Source of the DNA: Strongylocentrotus pallidus
Lineage: Eukaryota > Echinodermata > Echinoidea > Camarodonta > Strongylocentrotidae
Assembly: GCA_030265145.1 (NCBI GenBank)
Contig: JARBES010000118.1
Location: forward strand, 24,150,021-24,171,040
Direction of reading: 5' to 3'
Length of the DNA: 21,020 nt
In this document: positions 1-12,200 of the stretch, one piece after another
Position numbering within the stretch: the first letter of the stretch is position 1
Layout: each line of letters starts with the position of its first letter
The notes under the pieces: generated by a model
Database searches by the model: none
What the model was told of the DNA's origin: nothing
What the model saw: only the letters and a program-made list of their open reading frames with translations
Translations under genes and position numbers: made by a program

Positions 1-144
1 ATTCATTCAGATGGTCATATCTCAGCCAATACTTAACATATTCAATTGGTTTTCGACATTTGGACATTATTTTTGATATTCTTTCGGAATATGAAGAAAA
101 AATTGAGAAATTCTAAAAATAGATTTTTGATGACGTCACACTTC

Positions 145-304
145 ACCACTCTATATAGAAAACAATGCCTAATCGGTGACCATTGGTCCCCCATGATCCT
201 CTTTTTCTAATGTTAATTGAGAGCTGAGTTGATGAGATAGCCACCTGTTAGTGACCTGGGTGGTCTAATCCCTCCTAGCCAAACTAGTACAGACGGCTTT
301 TAAA
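145..304 (-). mobile_element. MITE-like element, family A, truncated copy
   Basis: About 155 bp that match the reverse complement of 10980-11179: shared blocks include ctctatatag, acaatgccta, ggtccccca, gagctga-ttgatgagat, ccacctgt, gtctaatccctcct and actagt-cagac. The end carrying ggcttttaaag is kept. The opposite terminal repeat is not recognisable, so this copy looks truncated or more diverged. Confidence 0.75.
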
Positions 305-1326
305 GAAACATCATTAGGTGGATTAGTCCTTAAAAAAAGGACTGTTGGTTTTTCTTTTATGGAAGGAAAAAGCTCTTTAAACTATAGAACCTTTTTTTTA
401 AAGGAGGTAGATAGGGAGGATAGTTGGTTGTTCAAAAGAACATCACTTCATTGAGCAACCCACATCTCAGTATATTGACTAGTGTGAAAATAGATGTATG
501 ACCAACAGTCGATTTATGGACTATAATTTGTTCTGTAGGATCTGAACAAATATCAATTTTTCGACAACACAGCTTTTAACAACTCGATTGGTAAGTAAAG
601 TATTTGTGACAAAAAAACAAACAAACATCCAGTTGAACCACAAGGGTTTTTAAACATGTGAATGGGACAGATTTGAATTTTTGATAATGTTTACAAATTG
701 GCGGGGGGGTTGAATTTGAAATAACATGTTGAAAATCAGTGAATGTAATTCATTCTCAATCAAAATTATTTGTAAAATAGTCATTATTCACATTTGTTTG
801 AAATCTATGCTTCTGATTGGTTATCAGCAGATTTGTCACTGATTTTTGTCATTGAAAAGAGGCTTTGTGAAACACCCCCTGGATTCGAACAACAAAAGAC
901 TTTGAGCTTCGAACACATCTTGTTCCTACACCTTTCTAGTGTCAATCTACCATGTTTGAATTGTTTGATAACTTCACAACAGATGTTGTATGTACACACA
1001 ATGTAACTTTATTCTTTACAAGTAAAAAATGACCTAGAAATTGTTGATGACCTTTGCTAAGAACTTTCAACTCTGTTATGAACTTTCAGTGTCAATTGTT
1101 TAGAACAGAACGTTCCAATTCTCTCTATAATGAATGCAAAATGATATGAAAGCTCTATTTGTGCAAAGCTGAACATTCCTGAGACTGTAAAAATAAAAAC
1201 TCATCAAATGAAAGAGCATACATTGATACACATGCACATAAGATGAAAGAAGAGAGTATAAAAATAAAAATAAATCTATCAAAATGAAAATCATACATTC
1301 AGGTAGCTTGATAAATCTACAGCATC

Positions 1327-1410
1327 TTGAAAACTCAGAATTAGGTAACTCTGACAACACAGTACTCATCGAAAAAAATTCAGAATGAGGCAACTCTGAT
1401 AACAGGTCAT
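1327..1410. repeat. Short imperfect direct repeat
   Basis: ctcagaattaggtaactctgacaacacag is followed about 50 bp on by ttcagaatgaggcaactctgataacagg. Two units only; no function seen. Confidence 0.6.
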
Positions 1411-1619
1411 GGTAAAAAACATTGGAGAACAATAAAATTGAATGATGAATTTCCTTGAAAGGAATATAATACATGTATAATTATATCAAAAAAATGTGTT
1501 ATGGCAGCAAAATACGAATTTGATACCAAATGACACAATGCAAATTTGATCACTGAAGTGACAGAATTAAGAGAACTGGAAGAGTTTTGACTTATATCAT
1601 TTACACAGATTTAACACCC

Positions 1620-1854
1620 TTAAAGGGGAGGTCTACCCTCATATTAAATTGGTTTTAATAGAAGAAGAAAATGAGAGGAACAGGTCAGAAAAAGTTTGAG
1701 CAAATTCTGCATACAAATAAGAAAGTTATGAATTTTTGAACTCGCGATCGATCAAACACAAACTGGCAACTCTGTGAGGTATCTTACGAGCTCCCCTCCC
1801 ATTTTTCTATCTCTATTAAAACCAACTAAATCTCAGAGTTGACTTCCCCTTTAA
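1620..1854. mobile_element. MITE-like element, family B, with long inverted ends and TTAA borders
   Basis: The left end starts TTAAAGGGGAGGTCTACCCT and continues to TTGGTTTTAATAGA. The right end, reverse-complemented, starts TTAAAGGGGAAGTCAACTCT and continues to TTGGTTTTAATAGA. The inverted repeats are about 45 bp with scattered mismatches, the interior about 140 bp, and no reading frame is carried. TTAA on both sides suggests piggyBac-like insertion. Family name unknown to me. Confidence 0.78.
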
Positions 1855-1989
1855 GGACTCTTTCAGTTACGACAAAGTAAACCGCCACCGTTTATGTAAG
1901 TGTAAATCAGCGGCAACTGCGTGCATCAAAAGTCATGCCTTCCCACGTAGCTACATGTGTATGTATCAAAGGATTCATGTACAGAAGCG

Positions 1990-2764
1990 TAACACACTTT
2001 ACAACATCGTTTATTAAAACGCTGCAGTTTAGTCACGTCATATCTGAACGAGGCCCTACACCATTCTAGCTTTCAGCAGATATATATAGTGCAGCATATC
2101 CAATAACAACGTACTAGATCTACCCACATAAAACAAAACACCAATAATGCCAGGAGGTATATAGAGTAGCAGCAGAAAACGAGAGCTGAGTCGGATGCAT
2201 CAAGGTGAAAGATTTCATTAATTCAAGAGGTCACATGCTGTCTTGCTAAAAAATAAGATTTGAAATATACCCATCTTGAGTACAAGATTCACATGCCAAG
2301 CATGCAATCTCTGTGTTGCTAGGAAAAAGTACTTGAACCATAATACTGACCATGAAACTAAGATTATTTTCATTCAACTTATATGGCTTATAGAATCCCA
2401 AGTAATTTCTGCCTAATCGTAAAACCATTCCTTCATCATTCATCTTACATGTGTTTAACATTGTGAAGGGAAAAACTCCTTCACTTTCTCCTTCCCCACA
2501 GTTCAAGTATCCACATGCGATCCAGTTTGATCGAAAGTTTGTGCGCACAAGTGTAGATGTAACTACCACCAAGTATCGTGGAACAATCTCGCCCCCCTGC
2601 CCTAAATCAATGGGGCATAACCAATTGATTGCCGGAACCGGGTTATTCCTAAACTACACGCAAGTCTGTGGGATACTTCAGTAGTCGACGGGCTAAGACA
2701 ATCACAATATCCGCAATACCTCAAGACGATTACATGGTAAGTTTGCTATTGGAACCAATTGGAC
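1990..2764 (-). other. CCNF: CCNF 3' untranslated region
   Basis: From the CCNF stop codon towards the first canonical poly(A) signal on the minus strand. A 108-codon minus-strand frame at 2246-2572 inside it has no recognisable features and is read as chance. The length (about 770 nt) is inferred from the poly(A) signal. Confidence 0.5.
2010..2015 (-). terminator. CCNF: Candidate CCNF poly(A) signal AATAAA
   Basis: TTTATT on the plus strand, so AATAAA in the CCNF sense, about 750 nt beyond the stop codon. I saw no other canonical hexamer on the minus strand between here and the stop. Cleavage would fall near 1985-2000. Confidence 0.5.
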
Positions 2765-3246
2765 TCAATGCCCCGCTGCCCCTTCGTCGCTTGAATCCTC
2801 CATGCTCTTGCGCTTCACGGACTGAACGGGTGTCCTCTGCCTGAATTGGTACCTCACCGTTTTGGAAGGCGTGGTCTTCAGGCTGCTACACTGGGGAACG
2901 CTCCTACTTCTACTGCTCACGGGGCTTCCCCCGACCCTCCTGGCCTTGACCTTCTGCTGACACAGCCTCCCACTGGCACTGATGGTGTATGTCACCTGAC
3001 TCTTTGCCTTGATCGACGATGTCGACGACGAGAGGGCGGTAGATAGAGGTAGGAAGCAGTTGCTGGTGCTGGGTATGTCGCCAGCCGTCAACGAGAGGCC
3101 TTTGGACGATGACGATGATGGGTGTGATGTTCTGGTTCTCACAGACACAGACTGGCTCTCGTCTAGTACGACCCATGAGGCAGAGGACCGGGTGGCAACG
3201 TGGTCCCTGCTGTCATTTTTAGGTTGAGTTTCCTCGTGTGGTTTGT
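2765..3246 (-). CDS. CCNF: CCNF exon 16: last coding exon, Ser-rich C-terminus
   Basis: Acceptor gctcatccag, phase 1 in; open for 159 codons to a TGA at 2765-2767. Residues 659-817 are rich in Ser, Thr, Arg and Lys, with a likely nuclear localisation patch near the end (SVKRKSMEDSSDEG). Clear homology to vertebrate tails is lacking, as expected for this fast-changing PEST-like region. It is assigned by phase, acceptor, length and position. Confidence 0.85.
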
Positions 3247-6200
3247 CTGGATGAGCATAAGAACAAGAAAGCAATTCAAGTTGGCTCTTTCAAAAATATC
3301 GAATACACTTTATATTTGCAATTTAGTAGAAGGAAAAGAAGGGGAAGGAGAAAGAAAAGAAGGAGAAGGAAAAGAAGGTGAAGGAGGAGAAAAGATGGAG
3401 AAGAACAACAAAAAGGAGGAGAAGAAGAAGAAGTTCCATCTGCCTCTCAAAAAAAATCTTTCTGTCAAAACCCCCCCCCCCCCCCTTTTATTATTTGGAT
3501 ATTTCTAACCTAGAAAAAAGAGCGGTCTCAGACCTATACTATTTCTAATTACCTGTAAGTTTGGTATCTAGAGCAGAAATTGTGCACACTACAAATAATG
3601 AACAAATCCATATAAAAACAAAAATGACTAAACAATCTAGTTTTTGACAAGCTCAGGAATCACAAGGCTACCACGACAGTCGCAAAGCTTACCAGTAATC
3701 TGCGGATTGATATCTGAATCACTGATATCAAAGGGAACGACATCTACACCTAGCCATGGCTCCTCGTCCTCTGGAAACTCGTGGGTCGGCGTGGAAACGC
3801 GGTCGCTGCGGTCATCATGCAAATACTCTGCTGCATTGGGCTTCCTGCAAATGAAAGAAACCATTAGGAAAACTTGATTATGGAATTGTAATCTTTACGA
3901 GACCAGACAAGCCTGTACTGTAGTAAGCAAGTAATTAATTGCGTAGTCTAGAGCGCAGTAGCTTTCCACAATACTCCCTCGCTTGCCTGAAAAGTGAGAA
4001 TCAAGGCGAGATGTACATGATGTGACAAAAACATGTTGATTTCTTCATGTTGGCTATTACTGGTATGAATTTCAGTCTGAAAATTAATTAGAGGACAGAT
4101 TAATTACCACAGATTCTGACTTCGACAAACCATTTTAAAGGAAAATCCAAACTTAGTAGCATGCTATTATAAAAGAAAGCACATTTATAACTTCTAAATG
4201 GCCGAATCGGTAATGTCAAAAAGACGTAGTGCCAGACGACTTTCCCATTTGTTCCACGACACAAAATGACATAACATCCATTTTTCAAAATGTATCACTC
4301 AAAGAGTCTGATATTTTTTAGAGGAACTCTAATAGTATGCTATCTATAATATATTTTGACAAGTTCCTGTAGGGAGAAGACACTGACCATATTTCCAATT
4401 TGAGATTCGATAGATTTAGTGATCTCATATTTCAAACATTCATGACTCTCTTTCTATTGGTCCAAATTTATTTCAAACTTTCGTCAGTCGCTTTCTTAGA
4501 AATGAACTTATTACAAAGGTTGGATTGCCATATAAGGCATGACAAAACATTCTTCAGATGAAGTTCTTTGTTCTTACATTTGACCTCTTGACTTTCTAGA
4601 TGGTGACATGAGGAGGAATGCGTCCATGCCATCCTTGCTGGAAGGCATGGAGCCGTCGTTCCTGCTCGAGTTTGCCGGCTCCTCATCGATCACCTCCTCG
4701 TCCTCCTCCACGCAGAGCATGGTCCTGAGCGTCGGGTGAGGCATGATGTCCAGCTTGCCGACCCCTAGGAAGAGGTCCTCTGAGAAACGCTGCTTGACCG
4801 CTGCCAAGGTCACGTCACGGTGGTCTTTGACGGGGTCATCCAGGTAACTGGTTGGCAAAGCAGATTTATTTATTTATTTATTTATTCATTTATTTTTTTG
4901 TCAGAGTAGCCCATTCACCAATAGTGGTCTTCCATGGGGCCCTGAATAATCATGAACATATTTACATCAAAAAGCATAACTGTTTATACAGAACAGTTAA
5001 AATAAAATTCCATAGTACATTTAGAAAGATATTCACACAGGAATAATAGATGTGGCACAAACGAATACTCCAAACAGATCATTCAAATGAACTTTAAAGT
5101 GTACATACAATCACCTACAAAAATAATCTGTCTACAGCTAGAATTGGACTGGGGTTCCATGTGGGCCCTAGCCTACAGGTGCATCAAGTAGTCAACTGTT
5201 GTCTTAATTTACAGTGTACATGTATAACAAACTGCAATGCTATTGTCTCCGGGGAAAATATTGGAACACGCAGGCATGAGAATGGAGTTTGTTGAAAAAA
5301 ATGGAAGTTATAAATATCTGTAAAAATATGATCATACAGAGCCAAAGGCTCCGTGTCGAGCCAAATGCTAGGCATAAAACAAGGGTCCAGGGGACAGAGC
5401 CCATGGCGGGGATTTAAAAAAAATATGTGGAAATGATCAAGAAAATGTTTGCAATTTAGGTTGATTCTTTTTCTGCCTAAAAAAAGCGGGAAACGTGGGA
5501 GATTCTCATACCTGACAATAAAGGAAATGAGACCTACCATTTGCTATGAAGGTGCAATGTGCACTGTACTAGATCACAGAGTTCAAAGCCAGTATGTGCA
5601 ACTAGTGGAGTGGGCCATGGAAAGTCTGCAAAGAGAGGAGAAAAAAAAAGAAAAAAAATAACAGAAAATATTATAATTTAAATTCTTTGGAAAGGTGACA
5701 AACAAACAGGAATGAACCTCAATGGCTCGTTACAACAAACAACAAAAACAACAAAAGCTTTTGTTTGAAATGCACTTCTCAGCTATCATTCTATAGCTTT
5801 ATAAAGAAAATGGAAGGAAAAGAAAAAGAAAGAGGGATAAGCATTTCATGTTTCAACGAGTTTAATAATAACATTGATACTGATGACAGCAGGAACCTGC
5901 TGAAACACGTTGGTCCTTTGCCTGCTTTTAATACAGGATGCGTTGTATATGATGTGGCTACTTTCTGCTGCTAGAAAGTGTCCTGAGATCTGTCTTACAA
6001 AGAGTTGCGATTGATCCAAATCAATCGCAAATCCTCTTATCAATCTCAAGTTTGCAATCTCCTATCTCTTACCTAAAAAGTGTGATTAATATCAGTCACA
6101 AGTAAGTTGTGATTAATATCAACTCTTTGTAAGACGAGGCCCCGTATGAACATTGAGCAATCATCATTTAGACCTAAAGTACAAACAATATCCCATTGCT

Positions 6201-9200
6201 TCAATAAAATAATAATAATAATAATTCCAATCCAAATTAATTACCTGCACCGAGAACCAGCTGTGCAAGGAAGAGAGAGCAGGCAGCGATTAGAGCCCTG
6301 GAGTACTGGCCAAAGTCAGCATGGAGTAGAGACAGCTCACTGATGTACAAGGCTAAGTATTCCATCTTACTGTCCGCTGATACCACTTGGCAGAAGAGAT
6401 GGAGGTAGTCTAAGATCGTCAGCTCCTGTTGTGGTCAAAAGAAACAGATTAGAATAGTCAATAACCGGTACATATCCTTGCGGGGGTGGGGAAGAGACTG
6501 AATTGTTATCTCTTCTTGCTAAAGTTTCAGTTCTAAATGCCCTCATATCTACCAATCATAAAAAATATAAAATCTGAAACAATTTATTTGTATGTATGTA
6601 TTGACATTTTACGCCCCCCCCCCCCCCCCCTCTCTCTCTCACACACTCTCTTGATTTCTCTCATTCCTTTCTTTCTTTTGCTTTTTCTCTGTTTTTCACA
6701 AAACATTCATAAGTACTAGATCACCACCATCCCATAGAAACATGCATTTAATGGGATGACAAGAATTTGTCCTCTTTTCTCAATTTTTTTCTGCTTTTGT
6801 GTTCAATTCTGCCGATCTATTTGTCATTCCTAAAATTCTGTTTACATCCATGCTTTTTCTAAACAACTATACTACATGTACTTTGAAAGTATTAAAAGAT
6901 GAAGTAAAGTGGATGTTCAAATCAGGTCAAAGGGTCACACTCAAGCAACATTTCCTTACCCTCAGATTTCCCTTGAGTGTTGCTACCACATCTCCCAGCA
7001 TGCGTACCACATCCTCGTACTTGTAGGTACCGTCCGTGAGCCACGCGGCCTCACGGATTGTAATGATGTCATCTTCTAGTAATCTGCGATGAAGTTGAAA
7101 GAGAGGTACAGGTTAATGGGATTTTCATTCAACCAGTCCCATCAAATTATTGCAAGATTAAGGTCAAACAGTTTATCTTGTTTAATTACATGCAAGTTGA
7201 ACAGTGTTCTATCTCTCTCTCTTTTCAATTAAGATACAAATGAAGATACGGTTTTACGACAGCACTAAAAGCACTGTCATTTGAATACTTACATGTATAC
7301 ATATGTACATTAAAATTCAAGCCAAATTTAAAAGAACAAGTGCTAGTCTTAAACAGAATATGCTTTAATAATAATGGTGGCTTCTTATATATAGCGTACA
7401 TGTCCTTCAGCCGTGACGTTCTGGATACTCCACATTGTTACCCTGGTCAAATATGTAGCGCTCTCCACCATGTCTTGCCTAAGGACTTTGGTGCCTGGCT
7501 GGGATTCAAACCCTCAACCCTTGGATTGATAGTCAAGTGAATGAACAACTGTATTATAAGATGATGACTTGGATCCTAATCAAATGAATCCCCCCATGTA
7601 TTACCTTGAGCAGATGACCATGCATGTGATGCCCACCAGTTGCAGCGTTGACCGAGAGATATTCCTGGCCATGAGGTAACGGTCAACCAGCTGGACAGCA
7701 CTGTGGATGGTCAAACACGAGTAGTCCTTCATGCTGCCGACTTCTACTAGCCAGTCGACTAAGATGTATCTGAAAAGAACAGATTCAAGAGAGAAAACTT
7801 GCATTTTAAATGTGATGACTGTGATTATGGAGATCAAACTTCGATGAAAGAAAAAAACATGCCAGGACGATTTACGTCTGTTAGTTGTGACAATTTCTTC
7901 CTGATTATTATAACACCCCTGAGATCAGTATAAAAAAAAATCGCCCTTCAGCCAATCTAGGCAATTCTGGACTTCCTGCTAGTAAATACTCAGATCTTGG
8001 ACAAGCACGAAATAAAGTTATTGAGAGTATAACCCTGACATAAGTCTGTTGAACTGCAGTGATCAAGGATTTTCAACATGAGCTAAATATATGTCAGTCT
8101 CTTGAAATTCTTCATGTATTAAATGGTCAACAAAAATAATAAAACAAAAATGCCACACTCTATTTCAAATGCCCTACTTACTAACATGTCTAATGCATCA
8201 CTCCCTAATACATGTATATACCTATGAAATTGTACAACAGACCAATCTAACTAATGCTTTATGAAACATGAAACTCTCTTAATTTCTGCTAATTTTTTGT
8301 CAAGTATCCTGCTCTTTTTACCTCATTGCACTATTGAGTCCGTTCTTGGACCTGAATAATGTGAACTTCTTGTCTTACTCCCATATATACATGTACATGT
8401 ATGTACCAATAAGGTTGTACAACAGACCCATCTAACTAATGCTTTATGACACACGAAAGTTTCTTAATTTCTGCTAATTTTTTGTCAAGTATCCTGCTCT
8501 CTTTACCTCATTGCACTATTGAGTCCATTCTGGAACCTGAATCACGTCTTACTCCCACAAAAAAAATAAGTACCCATAAGATTGTACAACAGACCCATCT
8601 AACTAATTTGCTTTATGACACATGAAATCCTTTTAATTTGTGCTAAACTTTGTCAAGTATCCTGCTCTTGATCTTTACCTCATTGCACTATTGAGTCCAT
8701 TCTTGGACCTGAGTAACGTGTGGACTTTGGTTGGTTGAGATTCTTTCACAAAGCCCCTCATCGCTTCCCTGGCATGGGACTGCGACACACCTCCAAGCTT
8801 GCCTTTGGCATACTCTGAATACAAACGCAACTGTAGGGGGAGACAGACAGACAGACAATCATAGAATGAAGATAAAGTATGAAATAATTGAAATATATGG
8901 ATTACTTTAAAGATAGATTTAAGAAATGAAAGAACAATTCAAAAACAGGCACCAAAAGATACATACAGTGTAAGCAACGTTATTTATAAATGATAACGGG
9001 AATGTCACTCTTTAAACACAGCTGTGGGGAAGATGGACAGATGATCAAGGAATGAAGATAAAGTATGAAATAATTGAAATATATGGATTACTTCAAAGAT
9101 GGATTTAAGAAATGAATGAACATTTCAATATTAGGCACCAAAAGATACATGTAGCAATATCATCAACATGACAGGAGATTTGACTCTTTGAATTGGATGA

Positions 9201-12200
9201 TCAATAACTGTGCCATTTAGGTTCCTGCCTTTTTCAATATTAATTGGAGATTACATGCAAGCAATGTTGTGGTTTCTATAACCACCAAATTCATCTTGTA
9301 GAAGATTAATTAATGCATTGCATAAATCTACTCACTTTAGCTTCCAAACAGCCCTGAGATGCGAATTCCCTGAGTTGACGTAGAATGTTCAGATTAGTTG
9401 CATGGTCATTAGTCTGTAGAAATAGAGAAAAAATAGGAAAGAAGAAAAAAAAGTCAAATATAGGGAAATTCAGTTTCATTATTCAATATACTTCTTGTCG
9501 ATCCAAAACTACAACAGAAATTGCATCACATGATGATGATGAAGACAACAGTTTTGCCATGGTCTAGTGGATAACGTCACTTGACTGTGGATCACATGTT
9601 TCACTGTTTAAGTCCCACCGCTGCAGTCATGTCCTCTGGCAAGACATTAACTTTCATTTTCCACTCTCCACCCTGGTGTAGTAAATGGGTACATGATAGG
9701 AACTTATTCCTTGAATGCTTTCCGTGGCTTAGGGCAGCTGGGCAAAAGCCGGTTTATAATATTTATACTTTGTAGGCACCTTGAGCATCCCCCGAGATGT
9801 GCATTATAAATGTAGTTATTATTAGTATGAGGTTGAATGATGATGGTATAACAGTAATGCATGACTTACACTGTCATTGAGACTGTTCTTCCAATACTCG
9901 TAGCTGGCTGCCACGCTACCCGCATCTGCTGCTTTCTTCAGCCACACCCTGGATTCAGACTGGTGACCATTTCTCTTCTTCATACTTGGATCCATATCCT
10001 GTGATAGATATTTGTAGATTGAGATAACATTCTTTATATTGACCATGAATGCATAAAGGTGAGGGGAAAATAAGGGGGAGGGGGGAGTAAAAGGTAGAAG
10101 AAGAATCTCTCTAAGCTTAGGATTAAGTCAGAGTAAAACAAACAAATTTGACATTATGTTTGAAAAGTTCTCTAAACAGATATTAGTTGTAGGGTCATAT
10201 AACAATTTGCAACTGATTTGTATTAACCGCAACTTTGCAAACTCGTCCTCCATTTAAACGTACATTTTTAAAGGCTGATTTTTTTTTTTACTCTTTCTTT
10301 TCTTTCAACTAATAAAAACTCAACTTGAGCTCCTGATTTGGATTGCTCACAACAAACCCTCTGGAAGAGTGGAACCGGAGAAGCAAACCAATAAATATTC
10401 AGTCATTATATCACAATGTTAGCATGAGAATATGCAACGGAAGTCAGAAAAAATTACACCTACCTCAATGAATGAATGCAGCTTGGCAAGGCAGAATAGT
10501 ACTGATCGGTCAGCTTCCTGTAAATAAGAAAATTTATGATTTCAGGTTACAAAAAAGAAATAAAAGGCAAGCAGCTATAAACCGAATGTACTTCTACATT
10601 CCTCTATCCCATGTTTCTGCAAAATAAAAATAATCAATTACATCTGCCAGTGATACTTTTTTGTTCTACCCACTAAAGGGTTGAATATTTAAAGAGAGGG
10701 TCTTCATTTTCCATGTGCATAAGGCTATAATTCACTGACACCAGACACAGAACCTGTAGGCCTATCAAGAAATACCCCCCTCGTTTCTCTCAGTCTTTGA
10801 GTGAGGAAAAAAGTAAGATAATGACGTTACCATATTTGGGAATGAATGGTAAATGCAGACTGCAGAGCATTACATGTTGGTCGAACAACTGAAGGTTAAT
10901 CTTGGTGATTTACAACACCTGATAATGGGTAAAAACCTGAACAGTGTCAAATTCCTCATGAGAGCATACTACTATGCATCTTTAAAGCCTGTCTGCACTA
11001 GTTTGACCAGGAGGGATTAGACCTCCCTGCAAGGTCACTGGACAGGTGGTTATCTCATCAAATCAGCTATCAATTAACCTAAGAAATAGGGGACCATGGG
11101 GGACCAACGGTCACCACTTAGGCATTGTCTGCTATATAGAGGGCGCAAGTAGCTATAAGTAGTGCAGTCCTGCTTTAAGGACAAATTCCTACCTTTGATT
11201 TGTTGGAAATGTCTTTCATGCATTGGAAGACCCTAGCTTTGCAGCATGTTCCACAGTTGCTCCAGGGGGGACGGATGAGAAGCCATGTGAAGGGACTACT
11301 ACAAGGAGCTAATTTCTCCGCGCTAGAAAAGTACTTGGCGGCTCTGCTCCCATCCTTACACAAGGAAGACTCCACTGAAAATGAAATTAGATATATTGAA
11401 GAATATTTAGCTTTGGGATAAATCAGAGGAACCTCAAGAAAAAAGGTAAATACATATCATGGACAAGAAGAAAATAAGATACCAAAGTACCATGTATGCT
11501 ACCCTATAGTTTTGTTGTCAAGGTTAATGAAATGTTCGTAATCTTGGGTGACTATACTAATGCAAGTTACTGAAATGCTCCTATTATATTAGTTTGCTTG
11601 ATAGCTACATTTTTCCTTTCAAACAAGCAATGTACAAGGAAGAGATCACATACTCATGCTGTGAGAGACTGAACTTGAAATTGTGGCAGCCAAATTGAGA
11701 TGAGTATTACAATTTGATTCTTGGGCACACGCCTACACCCTACAGCAGATCATGCTTTCTACAATTAAAAAAACATTGATACAAGTTCATTTCTTAATTA
11801 CTTCTCACCTCCTTCACTATACAAATATGCTACACCGAGTTTAATCAATGCTTCCAGGTTTCCTAATTCAGCAACCCTGTAGAAAAAATATAATGAACAC
11901 AAAGAAATACAATCAATAGACATCTTAAAGTATAATCAAAATTTAGGAATACTGTCTAAATCAAGAGTGATGTACATGTATCTAAACCATCACTTGGAAA
12001 CAATGATGGATTCATACGATTTACAACTATTTCATTCAAAATCAATTAAATTACCCAAAGCCATCCTTCTTTAATTGCATTAGTACATTCCAATAAAACA
12101 TGCAGGAATATGCTGCATGTCTGTCCTGATAATGTATGTATAGCAAGTACAATATTAAATGTCTTTTGGTATGGCAAATTTTGGCTACTGGCAGGTGTGT

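Larger units (their letters stand above)
1..1989. other. Region downstream of CCNF, no gene recognised
   Basis: AT-rich, with short unconvincing frames only. It contains two inverted-repeat elements (145-304 and 1620-1854), a short direct repeat near 1327-1410, and otherwise nothing I can assign. The first 145 bp may belong to another repeat but has no visible partner in the window. Confidence 0.5.

Noticed and set aside
2246-2572. 108-codon minus-strand frame downstream of CCNF
   Set aside because: It lies in the inferred CCNF 3'UTR, has no recognisable family features and no better start context; likely chance.
3200-3508. 102-codon plus-strand frame rich in Glu, Lys and Gly
   Set aside because: It is a translation of the homopurine repeat and the opposite strand of CCNF exon 16; not a gene.
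3637-3692. CCNF ending at the TAG at 3637 instead of splicing
   Set aside because: A strong donor (ACTG|GTAAGC) in phase 1 matches a phase-compatible acceptor at exon 16, which is open for 159 codons; read-through is at most a minor isoform.
5449-5661. Plus-strand frame of 70 codons
   Set aside because: Shadow of CCNF exon 13 on the opposite strand.
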